Shown: positions 1 through 9,660, counted from the stretch's first letter. The stretch is 64,000 nt of DNA from Mycobacteroides chelonae (GCA_014204435.1 JACHLF010000001.1:248001-312000); one strand, 5' to 3'. Numbers and translations are program-made. Notes: generated by a model from the sequence alone, not told the origin.

Positions 1-1
1 G

Positions 2-835
2 TGTTTTGCCGACCACTACGGACCCCACGAGGTCAGCCGGATCGGTAGCATGGATGTCGCGCTCCACCCGCATACCGGCCCTCAGACGGTGAGCTGGTTG
101 TTCACCGGAGAGATCGAGCGTCGCGATAGCAACGGGGTGCACGCCACGGCGCGTCCGGGAGAGCTCAATCTGATGACCGGTGGCCGCGGTATCTGTCATT
201 CGGAGGTGTCGACGGCCGGCACCGCTACGCTGCACGGCGTGCGGCTGTGGGTAGCTCTGCCTGGCGAAGCGCGGGACGCGTCACGAGACTTCCAGCATTA
301 CGCGCCCGAGGCCGTCGTCGTGGGTGGGGTGAGCCTGCGGGTGTTCTTGGGTGCGTTGGCAGGCCAGGTATCGCCGGCGCGTACCGCCACCCCGGTGCTG
401 GGTGCGGAGCTGCTGCTAGAGCCGCGTAGCGCGGTGCGTTTGGACATCGATCCAGGGTTCGAGCACGGGCTTTTGGTACACACCGAGGCCCTTGAGTTGT
501 TGGGCACCCAGTTATCGCGTGGGGAGCTCGGATACGTCGGCACGGGGGTGGAGCAGCTCTCCGTGACGAATCCTACGGATGAGGTGGCGCGCGCGATCCT
601 GTTGGGCGGAAGGTCGTTCGGCGAGCAGATCGTGATGTGGTGGAATTTCGTCGCTCGTGACCACGACGAGATCGCGGAGTTCGGCCAGGAATGGCAGGCC
701 GAGTCGGAGCGCTTCGGGCAGGTGGAAGGTTACCGGGGTGCGGTGGCCCGACTGCCCGCGCCGCCGTTGCCGACGGCGCGGATGGTGCCGAGACGTAATG
801 CCCCGACCGCCGATCCGGGCATCGCGACATCGTGA
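2..835 (+). CDS. Pirin family protein, 5' end cut by window edge
   Basis: The frame is open from base 2, so the gene begins before the window; 277 residues are visible. Pirins are cupin-fold metal-binding proteins, some acting as quercetin dioxygenases or transcription cofactors. The pirin signature is clear: DHYGPHE near the start, then HPHTGPQTVSWLFTGEI and RDSNG, followed by a glycine-rich stretch with GICHSE. A first cupin and a C-terminal pirin_C half are both present. The stop overlaps the GTG start of the diguanylate cyclase by four bases, so the two are probably co-transcribed. The family call is firm; the substrate is unknown. Confidence 0.9.
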   Translation, partial: CFADHYGPHEVSRIGSMDVALHPHTGPQTVSWLFTGEIERRDSNGVHATARPGELNLMTGGRGICHSEVSTAGTATLHGVRLWVALPGEARDASRDFQHYAPEAVVVGGVSLRVFLGALAGQVSPARTATPVLGAELLLEPRSAVRLDIDPGFEHGLLVHTEALELLGTQLSRGELGYVGTGVEQLSVTNPTDEVARAILLGGRSFGEQIVMWWNFVARDHDEIAEFGQEWQAESERFGQVEGYRGAVARLPAPPLPTARMVPRRNAPTADPGIATS

Positions 836-2013
836 TTCTCTCCTACGTCCGTTCCACCGCATGGATGGGCTTCCTGCGCCAATGGTGGACCGAGCCAGTC
901 CCTATGGATTGGCTGCGGGCCTTCTTGCATGCGCGAAAGCTCAACCGGACAGTTCGCAACCTGATCGGCGCGTATGCGCTGATATTCGCCGCGATCTGTG
1001 TTGCCGTGCAGTTCAGTGACACCGGGCCACGCAGCACGATCGGTCGCACCATCGTCGGGGTGTGTGCGCTCGGGTCGCTCGGGTGGGCGGTGCGCTGGGT
1101 GGTCGGACCGTGGCCATCGCTGCGTGAGGCGGTGGTGTTCGTCGCCTTTGCCGATGTCGGCATCGCGTTGGCCTGCTGGCAGGACTCGGATCCGCTGGCG
1201 GGTCTGGTGGGTACCGTGCTGTTCACGCCTGTCGGGGCGTACGTCAGCTTCTTCCTGGGGAACCGGCTGTTAGTGGCCCACGTCGCGTGGTGCGCGCCGA
1301 TGATCGTGGCGCTCTCGGCGCGGCTGTTCTCCGAGGGGACCGTCGGTGCGGCGATGACCGCGCTGGTGAAGGTGACCAGCATGCTACTGGTCGTGGTGTT
1401 GATACCTGCGGTGATCCAATTCGGGATCGCGGTGGTGCGTTTGGATGCGCTGGCCGCGCAGCGCGATCCGCTGACCGGGCTACTCAATCGCCGCGGCATC
1501 TACGGCGCGTGGCAGCGCCTGCACAGAGAGTTGACGCGAGAACACCTCGTGGAGGGCGACGGGGTGATCGCCGCGGCGATCGTCGATATCGACCGGTTCA
1601 AGTCGATCAACGACCGCTATGGCCATGGCATGGGAGACCGGGTACTCGTCGACCTGGCCAATGCGCTCACCTCGGGGGCGATAGGTGCGAGCGTCGTCGG
1701 CCGCTCGGGCGGTGAGGAGTTCCTGGTGGTGACGGTCTGCCCGGCGGGGGCCGTCGGCGACTTTGCCGCCCGGCTCAGGGAAGCTGTCACGAACTCGATG
1801 CCGGCGGGTATCGAGGTGACGGCGAGTGTGGGTGTTGCGGCCCAGGCGATCTCACGGGTGGCATCGGTGGCTTCCCGGGAAGCGATCGACGTGCTTACCG
1901 CGTGCGCCGACCGTGCGATGTACGAGGCCAAGCGCGGTGGCGGGAACCAATCGCGGATTCGTCATCCGGGTGAAGAGTCCGACGATCAGTACGTGTGGCG
2001 CTGGGGCGCCTAG
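832..2013 (+). CDS. Membrane-anchored diguanylate cyclase (GGDEF domain)
   Basis: This 393-residue protein should make cyclic di-GMP. The N-terminal ~200 residues carry about five or six hydrophobic segments with no recognisable sensory domain. A GGDEF domain follows: DPLTGLLNRRG starts at residue 212 and the active-site GGEEF is residues 293-297, an active form of the motif. The five residues before the active site do not give an RxxD inhibitory I-site, so product feedback is probably absent. The GTG start overlaps the pirin stop. The 3' end overlaps the convergent F420-type gene by four bases. Confidence 0.92.
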   Translation: MILSYVRSTAWMGFLRQWWTEPVPMDWLRAFLHARKLNRTVRNLIGAYALIFAAICVAVQFSDTGPRSTIGRTIVGVCALGSLGWAVRWVVGPWPSLREAVVFVAFADVGIALACWQDSDPLAGLVGTVLFTPVGAYVSFFLGNRLLVAHVAWCAPMIVALSARLFSEGTVGAAMTALVKVTSMLLVVVLIPAVIQFGIAVVRLDALAAQRDPLTGLLNRRGIYGAWQRLHRELTREHLVEGDGVIAAAIVDIDRFKSINDRYGHGMGDRVLVDLANALTSGAIGASVVGRSGGEEFLVVTVCPAGAVGDFAARLREAVTNSMPAGIEVTASVGVAAQAISRVASVASREAIDVLTACADRAMYEAKRGGGNQSRIRHPGEESDDQYVWRWGA

Positions 2014-2360
2014 CTCTCCGGCGGGTCGAGCCGGAACACCGCGGCGATCTCCTTGACCAGCCCGGCATTCCTGATAAAGCCTGCGCCGGTGGGCACCTGG
2101 AGAGGAAATGCGCGCAATACCGGGCGTGAGTCCTCGGGAGAGAGTTCGACGATGCGGACCTGCTGGGTGTGGCGTCCCTGGGTCAAGGTGCCCTCTTTGG
2201 CCTTGCGGGCATTGGCAATCCAGGCCGAGCCGGGCACCCCGCCCACGGCATAGCGATGTCCGTCGAGCGTGAACGGGGTGATCGGCGTCGAACGCGGCTT
2301 GCCGGATTTGGCACCCGGCACGGTGAGTACCGACATCGGCAATTTTATGTCAACTGACAT
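2010..2360 (-). CDS. Ddn-like deazaflavin (F420)-dependent nitroreductase family protein
   Basis: A short protein (116 residues from the ATG at 2360) with the core of the Ddn/F420H2-dependent quinone or nitro-reductase fold: LLTV-like strand SVLTVPGAKSGK, then STPITPF, WIANARKA and the RPVLR helix. These are split-barrel proteins that bind deazaflavin F420. Homologues often have 20-40 more N-terminal residues. The frame stays open upstream to 2522, so the true start may lie further 5', although that extension looks non-coding. It is convergent with, and overlaps, the diguanylate cyclase gene. Confidence 0.75.
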   Translation of the reverse strand: MSVDIKLPMSVLTVPGAKSGKPRSTPITPFTLDGHRYAVGGVPGSAWIANARKAKEGTLTQGRHTQQVRIVELSPEDSRPVLRAFPLQVPTGAGFIRNAGLVKEIAAVFRLDPPES

Positions 2361-2608
2361 GACATCACGGTACGCCCTCGGGTGCGCGCTGGCTAGGGGT
2401 CTTGGTTGTCTGCGACGTCTTCGCCACGACGAGGCAAGGGTGACCGCACGGGGGATACAAACAACTATATATGGTTCAAGAGGTGGTGCCGGACTGCCTA
2501 ACATGCCGTGAAAAAGGGCCATAGAACCCGCAATGGCCTACACTGCTGATACGATATGATAGATTTGTGTCATCAAACTTGGATGGTTCTACAGGTGAGG
2601 AGCTTGAT

Positions 2609-3976
2609 ATGGCGGAGACGGTGCCGGATGAGGGGAGGCTGACCGACTCCGAAGATCGGCCCGAGGGGGACGGGTCCGTGGATGACTTCTTGTTGGTCGA
2701 TACCCCCATAACCAAGAACACGATCTACGGCCCGGCCTATGTCCCGAGGCTTGAGGGAGACGACAGTCTCATGCGCAGTCGACAGTGCCCTATCCCGGTG
2801 CCCGCGAACTCGTTGCTGTGGAAGTACTTTGGTGAATACTCGGTGATGCTTGCCGGCGGGGCCAATGCGGGATTGCTGCAAAGCCTCTTTCCGCAAGTGG
2901 CACAAGGGGTTTCCGAACACTCACAACTGCTCAACTCGAAGGACTATCGGGATATCGTGCAGCGGGCGATCAACACCCAGGTGGGCATCACCAAGGTGAT
3001 GTATTCCTCACCCGAGGTGGCCAAGAAGTACGGAATTCAGCTGCGCAACTATCACAAGTCGGTGAAGGGGGATATGCCGAATGGGCGTACCTATCACGCT
3101 CTCAATGCCGAGACGTGGTACTTCACCCATGCCACCTTCTTTGTGACGATCTTCGAGGCAAGCGATGCGGGACTGTTCCGTAAGCCGCTGACCTGGGCGG
3201 AGAAGGAGCAGATCTTTGAGGAGTCCAAGGCGTGGTACTCGCTGATGGGTGTCGACGACCGGGCACAGCCGGCGACATACGCCGACTTCGAGAAGTACTG
3301 GGAACGTACGGTCAAAACGCAGATGTTCGCCAGCAAGATGTCTGATTACAACTTTGTGGCGGCCCGTGGGGGAAATTTCGACAAGCTGGTTTCGCCACGG
3401 CTGCGGCCGCTGATGCGCCGCGCTGCGCCGTTGATTCGTCGGATGGTGCGCATAGTCACAGTGGCGCCGCTCAAGCCAGAGATTCGGGATGCGCTGCGGG
3501 TCAATGACATCTACTCGCCGGTTGATGTAAAGATCTTCCGCGGCTTTATCAGGGTTCAACGATGGGTGCGTGAAGGGATGCGGATTGCTCATGTGCCGTT
3601 GAAGTACCGGTACATGGCGGTCGCGGTCGAGGCATTCGAGCGCGCGGGCGTGCATCCCGACGACATCACCTTGGAGTCGGCGCGGGAGGCGCTGCGACAA
3701 GCCCGTGCGGAAGCGGGCGGTGCTCGGTCACTGTCCACCGTGTTGAGCGCGGAAGTGGTTGCCGAGGAAGCCATCTGCGCGAAATGTCAACGCGAACTGG
3801 AGGTTTGCGCCGATTGTGTCGGGTCCGGCCACGTTCAGGACGAGGTGTGCGATGTGTGCGACGGGGTTGGACGTGGGTGCCGGGTGCATCACAACGATTG
3901 GCGAGAAGTAGGCCGCGGCAATGGGGTTGGACTCGAGGACGACCTCCCAGTCAGTGACTCGACCCTGAGCGGCTGA
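2609..3976 (+). CDS. MpaB-type oxygenase (DUF2236) with cysteine-rich C-terminal tail
   Basis: A 455-residue protein of the MpaB/latex-clearing-protein (DUF2236) family, putative haem-b-dependent oxygenases acting on isoprenoid or hydrophobic substrates. The core motif is RNYHKSVKGDM, then a Y-H-A-L-N-A-E-T-W block ending FTHATF, which holds the conserved histidines. Residues after ~390 form an unusual tail with seven cysteines, spaced C-x2-C-x6-C-x2-C-x10-C-x2-C-x6-C-x-V-H-H (3775-3892), reminiscent of DnaJ-type zinc modules. The ATG at 2609 is preferred because AGGTGAGGAG ends six bases upstream; a GTG at 2567 is also possible. A frameshifted paralogue follows 119 bp downstream, suggesting tandem duplication. 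Confidence 0.85.
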   Translation: MAETVPDEGRLTDSEDRPEGDGSVDDFLLVDTPITKNTIYGPAYVPRLEGDDSLMRSRQCPIPVPANSLLWKYFGEYSVMLAGGANAGLLQSLFPQVAQGVSEHSQLLNSKDYRDIVQRAINTQVGITKVMYSSPEVAKKYGIQLRNYHKSVKGDMPNGRTYHALNAETWYFTHATFFVTIFEASDAGLFRKPLTWAEKEQIFEESKAWYSLMGVDDRAQPATYADFEKYWERTVKTQMFASKMSDYNFVAARGGNFDKLVSPRLRPLMRRAAPLIRRMVRIVTVAPLKPEIRDALRVNDIYSPVDVKIFRGFIRVQRWVREGMRIAHVPLKYRYMAVAVEAFERAGVHPDDITLESAREALRQARAEAGGARSLSTVLSAEVVAEEAICAKCQRELEVCADCVGSGHVQDEVCDVCDGVGRGCRVHHNDWREVGRGNGVGLEDDLPVSDSTLSG

Positions 3977-4095
3977 TTGGGGCTGGCGACGCGAGGTCGC
4001 CTGCCTCGGAAATGGGAACCTGCTGATAGATGGCGGAATTGTGCAGCTCGAAAACAGCAAGTACTCGATGCCTCATCGTCCTAGGAGGAGCACCA

Positions 4096-5393
4096 ATGAC
4101 TGATACCGAGGTTGTAGTAAACACCACGGCGCAGGGGAGCGGCGACCTGGACGTACTGCCCGTTGACACCGTCGTCGGGCGGAACGTCTTCTATGCGGGG
4201 ATCCGGCTTCCGGATCGTGGGAAGGACGGCAGTCTGGGCCCGCGGGAACGTGCCCACCACCCGGTGCCGCCCAACTCGCTGCTGTGGAAGTACGCCCTCG
4301 ACCCGTTTGTGCTGGCCGCCACTGGACAGCGGATCGCCATTATCGAGAACATGTGTCCGCAATTGGGCCAGGGGTTTCTGATCACTCACTTATCTTGAAG
4401 TCCAGTGACTTCCAGGTACTGGCCCAGCGCGGAAAGAACACGATTAAGGCGATCTCCGGGGTGCTGTACGCAGCGCCACAGGATGCACACAAGGTGGGTG
4501 TGCAACTGCGAAACTTCCACAAACCCATCAAGGGCGATATGCCGGGCGGCCACAAGTATCACGCAATCAACGCCGAAACCTGGTACTTCACCCATGTCAC
4601 ATTCTTTGAGCTGATCTACCGCGCCAGTGATCTCGGAGTGCTGGAACGTCCGCTGACTCGGGATGAGAAGGAACAGATCTTCGAGGAATCCATGGAGTGG
4701 TACTCACTGTTTGGGGTCGATGACCGTTGCCAGCCGGAAACGTATGCGGAGTTCGAAGCGTATTGGGAGCAGGTGATGCGCCAGGAGCTCACCGATTCCA
4801 AGTTGTCGCAGTACACCGTGGGATTGGCTTACCCGGGCGCAGCGGCGAAGCTCTTCAGTAGGGTGCTGCCACCCGCACTTCGGCCCTTGGCCCGGCCGGC
4901 CGGATCGGTCAGCGGCGGTCTGCTCCGATTGATCACCATCGGCCCGTTGGAACCGCATATCCGTCAACAGCTCGGTCTGGCATGGAGCTCACGGGAGCCG
5001 CGAAGATTCCGTCGGTACATCGCATTGTTGCGTCGCGCTCGAATGACATTGATCCAGCTCAAGGTGCCATTGCGGTACCGGTTCAGTCCGGCTGGCGTGG
5101 ATGCCTTCACACGCGAAGGTCTTGACCCAAATGACATCACTCTGGAATCAGCGCGTGCGGCGCTGCGTCAAGCGCGGGCACGGCGGACTGCCGTGACGAA
5201 CGTTGTCGCCTACGACCCCGACTCCGCGGTAATTCCCCCCGTGGACGCGGTGTGCGCCAAATGTGCTCGCAGACTGGAGGATTGTGAGGAGTGTGCCGGG
5301 GCAGGCCAGGTTGACGGTGATTGCTGTGATGTATGCCAGGGCACTCAGCGTGGCTGCCCGGTGCATCACGATGACTGGGCCGAGCCGTTGTGA
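4096..5393 (+). pseudogene. Second MpaB-type (DUF2236) oxygenase, frameshifted
   Basis: This is a close paralogue of the gene at 2609-3976. Translation starts well (ATG 4096 after AGGAGGAGCACCA) but runs to a stop near 4398. The rest of the protein continues in another frame from about 4375 to 5393. Compared with the paralogue, where AAGGGGTTTCC keeps the frame, the CAGGGGTTTCTG here lacks one G. Restored, the product is about 430 residues and has RNFHKPIKGDM, the W-Y-F-T-H block and the same seven-cysteine tail (5253-5369). It may be a true mutation or an assembly error in a G run. If correct, the product is a ~100-residue dead end. Confidence 0.8.
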
Positions 5394-5395
5394 TG

Positions 5396-5900
5396 ATCGC
5401 GGCACGTGGATGCGGCGCGGTTCAGCGGTTTGGTGTGCTGGCGATCACGAGCACGTCACTCGTGACTGGTCACGCTTGGAGTCCTTATGTGGTTGCCGAA
5501 GTCGAACACCGTGTCCGCTAGGTCGTGACGGCGGAGGCCGGTCAGGAGATTACGATTCATTTCCGGATCGCGCTGCAGATGGAGAGCTGGAGCGGGCTGC
5601 ATTCGGAGAATTACTGGGTGAGCCCCGCGGAGCCGTGGCAACAGAGCATGACGGTGGAGGATCCGGACAGTGCCTACGTGTCGGTGCGAAATATTTGGTG
5701 GAATCCGCCCCTCCATGGGGGCGCTGACCATCAACCCAGATCTCGCAACGCAGAGTCGGCGCCGGGGTCTGCATCCCCTGCCCGGTGATAGCCAGCTGGC
5801 TGGACGTGCCATCGATGCTGTCGGTGGGATCCACGATGCCCTCTTCACCTTGGTACGATGAGGCCTTGTTGTCTCATGTGTCAGCGGTTCTGGAGGTTCG
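5396..5900 (+). other. Intergenic stretch with a decayed secreted-protein-like frame
   Basis: No intact gene is seen here. A plus-strand frame from about 5435 reads a hydrophobic VLAITSTSLVTG segment. It meets an in-frame TAG at 5519-5521, then continues with EITIHFRIAL and PWQQSMTVEDPDSAYVSV before losing coherence near 5700. This resembles the beta-strand pattern of small secreted MmpS-like proteins, but only weakly. The stretch ends with the promoter and RBS of the TetR gene (GGAGG before the GTG at 5901). Confidence 0.3.
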
Positions 5901-6509
5901 GTGTCGGATCAGGGATTGAATTTGGCGAACGGGTTTGACGGCATCGCTGACGACCCGATCCTTGAGGCGGCTCAGGACGAGTTCAGCCTCTCGGGAATCA
6001 AGCGCACCAACATGGATACAGTCGCGCGGCACGCCGGCGTCAGCCGGGCAACCCTGTATCGCCGGTTTCCCACCAAGTCGTCGCTCCTGGACGCGGTGGG
6101 CCTTCGCGCCGCACTCTGGGGTGGCAAGCGCATTGCGCGGATGACCGAGGGCCAGACTGCCCAGGAAGCGGTGGAGACGGCATTCGTTGAATTGGCCCGG
6201 ATGCTGCGGTCGGTGCCATTTTTCAACGAGCTGCTCAACTTCGCGACGTCCAAGCACATCGGTGGCGACCCGATGCTCTCCCATTTGTTCACCAAGCAAC
6301 AGTTCGGCTCTAATTTCGTTCACGGCATCACCCTCACTTTGAGGCGTGCCGGTGCCACGATGGCGGATGACGAATTGCACATTGTGGCCGAGATCTTGTT
6401 GCGTATGGCTGTGTCGATCGTGTTGTCCCCATCACCTGCCATGGATGTCACCAACGACAAGGCGCTCGCCAAGTTCGTCGGGCAGTACCTGGCCCCGATG
6501 GTGTACTAG
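5901..6509 (+). CDS. TetR family transcriptional regulator
   Basis: A 202-residue regulator. The N-terminal helix-turn-helix is canonical: TNMDTVARHAGVSRATLYRR with FPTKSSLLDAV following (residues ~35-65). The C-terminal ~130 residues are the variable ligand-binding domain. The GTG start is preceded by TGGAGG. It sits between the MpaB pair and the convergent P450-FprB pair, overlapping the FprB gene end by four bases. It is therefore a candidate regulator of the surrounding lipid-oxidation genes, but no ligand or operator is demonstrated. Confidence 0.9.
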   Translation: MSDQGLNLANGFDGIADDPILEAAQDEFSLSGIKRTNMDTVARHAGVSRATLYRRFPTKSSLLDAVGLRAALWGGKRIARMTEGQTAQEAVETAFVELARMLRSVPFFNELLNFATSKHIGGDPMLSHLFTKQQFGSNFVHGITLTLRRAGATMADDELHIVAEILLRMAVSIVLSPSPAMDVTNDKALAKFVGQYLAPMVY

Positions 6510-8185
6510 GCGGGCGTGCCTTCAGCATTCGTTAGGCTGTTGGCCACCGCCAACATGTCACGGATATGGATGAACTTCTCGCGGGGCGCGCCCCGTAATC
6601 GGCCCCGATCTCTCTCCTTCGAGTCGATCTTCTCCCACTCTGAACCGTCGACAACGACGACTCCCCGACGCCGCAGGAGTATGAGAGCACCGTCGACCGG
6701 GCCAGCGGGTTCGGGCAGTGCCGCATCGTCGAAATCGGCAAGAACACGGTCGGCGGTCTCCAGACTGCACATTCTGTTTCGACCGATTCCGCCGTGCGGA
6801 CCTCGCTTGATCCAACCCGCGACGTAGGCGCCTGGAAGTCCGGTGACGGCGCCGGCCTGGTTGGGGACGACGGCCAGTTGATCATCGAAAGGTAGCCCGG
6901 TCACGGGGCTGCCCCGATAGCCCGCTGCCCTGATGACCAGCCCGGCGCCGATGGTCTCGTGTTCGTCGGAAATCAGCTGGCCGTCCGGTCCGTAGTGACT
7001 GGGCCGGATGCGGACTCCCGTGCATCCGGAAGCCTCTCCCACGATCTCCAACGGTGTGGCATGGAACCGGAGGCGGATTGTGCGTGACGCGTGGGCTGAC
7101 ACCGTCGGCCCACGCTCGGCGACATCGTGTGCGAATCGGATCTTCGCCGCCACTGTGGAATTGATTGTGCCACAGTCGAACTCCCGCTGGATATCGGGAT
7201 GCACGCCGAGGTTGCCCACGTCAATCTCGATGCCGGTGTCACGCAATTGGGTGAGCGAGAGGAACTCCGGTGTCGAGTAGGCGGCATGCGCGACGTCTCG
7301 TCGTGCGAGCACGGTCACTTCGCGAATCTTGCTGCCTTTCAGCGCCTTGAGCACCTCGGATGGGATGTCCGAGCGCCGCAGGTCTTCGTGTCCGAGCGTC
7401 AGGATGCGTGCTACATCGAGGGCGACATTGCCGTTTCCGATGATCACCGCGTGTCGCGCAGACAGGTCGATGGGCAGGTCCGGCTGACCGGGATGGCCGT
7501 TGTACCACGCCACGATTTCGCGGGCAGATACCGAATTGGGGAGGTCCTCGCCCGGTATCCCGAGCTTTCGGTCTTCCGCGGCACCCGTTGCGTAGATCAC
7601 GGCGTGGTAGTACTGGGTCAACTCGTCGTGCGTGATATCTCGTCCGACATCGACGTTCAGGGCGTACCGGAATCCATCGCGCCCGGCTACCTTCTCGAAC
7701 AGGCGTTGCACATTCTTGGTGTCCTGGTGATCGGGCGCCACCCCGGCGCGTACTAGGCCGTAGGGGGTCGGCAGCCTGTCGAACATGTCGACCGACGTGT
7801 TGGGATGCTCCAACAGGCGTTCGGCGACAAAGAAACCCGCCGGACCCGTGCCCACGATCGCCACCCGAAGTTCTGACGAGAGGGCAGGCAGCGTGCCACG
7901 CCAGCGCATGTAGGTGCCTGTGCGGACATCATGATCGTGGTAGTAGTTGGCGTTGATGGTCAGATACGGTAGGTCGCGGGGGCTCATCTCGTCGTCCCGG
8001 ACTATCGCCGACACGGGGCATTCGTCGATGCACTGTCCGCAGTCGATGCAGGTGGCGGGATCGATGTAAAGCATCTCAGCACTGCCGAATTCCGGTTCAG
8101 ACGGCGTGGGGTGAATGCAGTTCACCGGGCAGACCGCAACGCAGCTGGCGTCGTTGCAACATGCTCTAGTTATCAGGTGGGTCAT
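6506..8185 (-). CDS. fprB: Ferredoxin/NADP reductase fusion, FprB type
   Basis: A 559-residue two-part electron-transfer protein. The first ~90 residues form a bacterial 7Fe/8Fe ferredoxin, with a CCNDASCVAVCPVNC cluster and CIDCGQCIDECP. The remainder is an adrenodoxin-reductase-like flavoprotein with GTGPAGFF for FAD and GNGNVALDVARIL for NADP(H). This is the architecture of mycobacterial FprB, which moves electrons from NADPH to P450s. The start at 8185 (MTHLITRACC) is chosen because the ferredoxin motif begins there. It lies 14 bp downstream of the P450 on the same strand, so the two probably form an operon. Confidence 0.93.
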   Translation of the reverse strand: MTHLITRACCNDASCVAVCPVNCIHPTPSEPEFGSAEMLYIDPATCIDCGQCIDECPVSAIVRDDEMSPRDLPYLTINANYYHDHDVRTGTYMRWRGTLPALSSELRVAIVGTGPAGFFVAERLLEHPNTSVDMFDRLPTPYGLVRAGVAPDHQDTKNVQRLFEKVAGRDGFRYALNVDVGRDITHDELTQYYHAVIYATGAAEDRKLGIPGEDLPNSVSAREIVAWYNGHPGQPDLPIDLSARHAVIIGNGNVALDVARILTLGHEDLRRSDIPSEVLKALKGSKIREVTVLARRDVAHAAYSTPEFLSLTQLRDTGIEIDVGNLGVHPDIQREFDCGTINSTVAAKIRFAHDVAERGPTVSAHASRTIRLRFHATPLEIVGEASGCTGVRIRPSHYGPDGQLISDEHETIGAGLVIRAAGYRGSPVTGLPFDDQLAVVPNQAGAVTGLPGAYVAGWIKRGPHGGIGRNRMCSLETADRVLADFDDAALPEPAGPVDGALILLRRRGVVVVDGSEWEKIDSKERDRGRLRGAPREKFIHIRDMLAVANSLTNAEGTPA

Positions 8186-8199
8186 GGAACTCCAGATCC

Positions 8200-9660
8200 T
8201 CAGGCGGCGTCGTGAGTGCTTGCGCGAGTGCCCGATCGCCAGCGCTGCAGGAACGATCGCAGGTATGCGACGGGAGCCAAGTTCGGCGCGATTCCCCAAT
8301 CGACCTCCTGATCCCCATCGGCGTCGAGCTGTGTCTGCGGCATGGCGGGGTCGAACCGTCGCACCGTGGCGGGGAACCCTTCGGAGAAGGCCAAGGAGTT
8401 CTGCAGTGTCGGAAGGATGTGCCGCCTGTCCACGGTCCATTCGAATTCGCGCAACAAGGTGTGGTACACGGAGAGTATCTGCATCTTGGCAAAGTGCATT
8501 CCGATGCATTTATGCACCCCGCCGCCGAAGGGCATCCACTTCGAGCGGTGGTCTTTGTCTTCTGCGCGCTCGGGGGAGAAACGGTCAGGGTCGAACTGTC
8601 GCGGATTGGTCCAGACATTCGGATTGGTGTGATGCGACCAGGTGAGCGCCATGATGGTGGTGCCGCGCAGGACGCGGTAGTCGAGTATCTCGGTATCGCG
8701 GACTGCGGTGCGAATCATGCCCGGCACGGGTGTCCGGAAGCGCAGCGTCTCCTTCATGATGTTCTCCAGCTCGATCATCTTGCTGAAGTCCGCGATTTCG
8801 GCGTTCTCAGGCAGAGCAAATGCCTGCGCTCGAGCGCGACGCTGCCACTGTGTGTTGAGGCCCAGGTAGTAGGCCATGTTCGTCATGGTGATGGTGGTGG
8901 TGTCATGTGCGGCGAACAGGAAGAACAGCATGTGCTGCATGATCTGTCGGTCGCTGAACCGATCTCCGTCCACCGTGCGCGCCCGGCAGAGTTGTGACAT
9001 GAGGTCTGGTGTGTCCGATGCTCTCTTGACGGACACCCACGACAGCAGAAAGCGATGCAGATATCGCCGTGCCCGGGTCTGCTGCAGGATATTGAAGCTC
9101 ACAAGGTCGTCGTAGGCCTTGCCCACCTTGTCCACCTCATCGGGAGGCAAGGTGATTCCCATGAAGATCTCGATGGACACCGTCATGTTGATCCGCTTGA
9201 AGAGCTTGCGCTGATCCACTGGGTCCCCGATAGGAAAGGCACGCACTGCAGCTCGAATCTTCGGCGCAACCTGTTCCATGTAGCCGGACAGCTGCATCGG
9301 TGCCATTGCCTGCTGCAGCAGAAGGCGATCATGGCGGTGCTCGTCGAACTCCATCTGCAGGATTGATCGGGTGAACATTCCGACACGGGACAGCAGGACA
9401 CCCCAGCCGCCCTCGGCCGAGATGTCGTCATCCTTGTTCAAGGCGACGGCTTGGGCGAACGACGGATCCCCACTGATGACCAGCTGCCGGAACATCAGTG
9501 GCACCGGAACGGGCAGGCGGAGGGCGGGCGCGTTGTGTCGATCCTGCAGCTTGCCGAATGCCTCACCGGGGGCCATGTAGAGCAAGAACCAGGCCAGTCG
9601 CAGGTAATCGAGAGGCTTCGGGGCTGGAATCTGCGGGACGGTGGTCGCGATTTCGCTCAT
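8200..9660 (-). CDS. Cytochrome P450
   Basis: A full-length 486-residue P450 mono-oxygenase. Visible hallmarks are the I-helix oxygen-activating motif AAHDTTT (residues 250-256), the K-helix ETLR (304-307), and the haem-binding loop FGGGVHKCIG (378-387) with Cys385 as axial ligand. No N-terminal membrane anchor is obvious. The FprB-type reductase gene follows 14 bp later and probably supplies electrons. The subfamily and substrate cannot be assigned from sequence alone; the setting beside mce, FadD and thiolase genes suggests a lipid or isoprenoid. Confidence 0.94.
   Translation of the reverse strand: MSEIATTVPQIPAPKPLDYLRLAWFLLYMAPGEAFGKLQDRHNAPALRLPVPVPLMFRQLVISGDPSFAQAVALNKDDDISAEGGWGVLLSRVGMFTRSILQMEFDEHRHDRLLLQQAMAPMQLSGYMEQVAPKIRAAVRAFPIGDPVDQRKLFKRINMTVSIEIFMGITLPPDEVDKVGKAYDDLVSFNILQQTRARRYLHRFLLSWVSVKRASDTPDLMSQLCRARTVDGDRFSDRQIMQHMLFFLFAAHDTTTITMTNMAYYLGLNTQWQRRARAQAFALPENAEIADFSKMIELENIMKETLRFRTPVPGMIRTAVRDTEILDYRVLRGTTIMALTWSHHTNPNVWTNPRQFDPDRFSPERAEDKDHRSKWMPFGGGVHKCIGMHFAKMQILSVYHTLLREFEWTVDRRHILPTLQNSLAFSEGFPATVRRFDPAMPQTQLDADGDQEVDWGIAPNLAPVAYLRSFLQRWRSGTRASTHDAA

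Noticed and set aside
8186..8509. N-terminal extension of the FprB-type gene
   Set aside because: It overlaps the P450 coding sequence in another frame, and the ferredoxin domain starts naturally at 8185.
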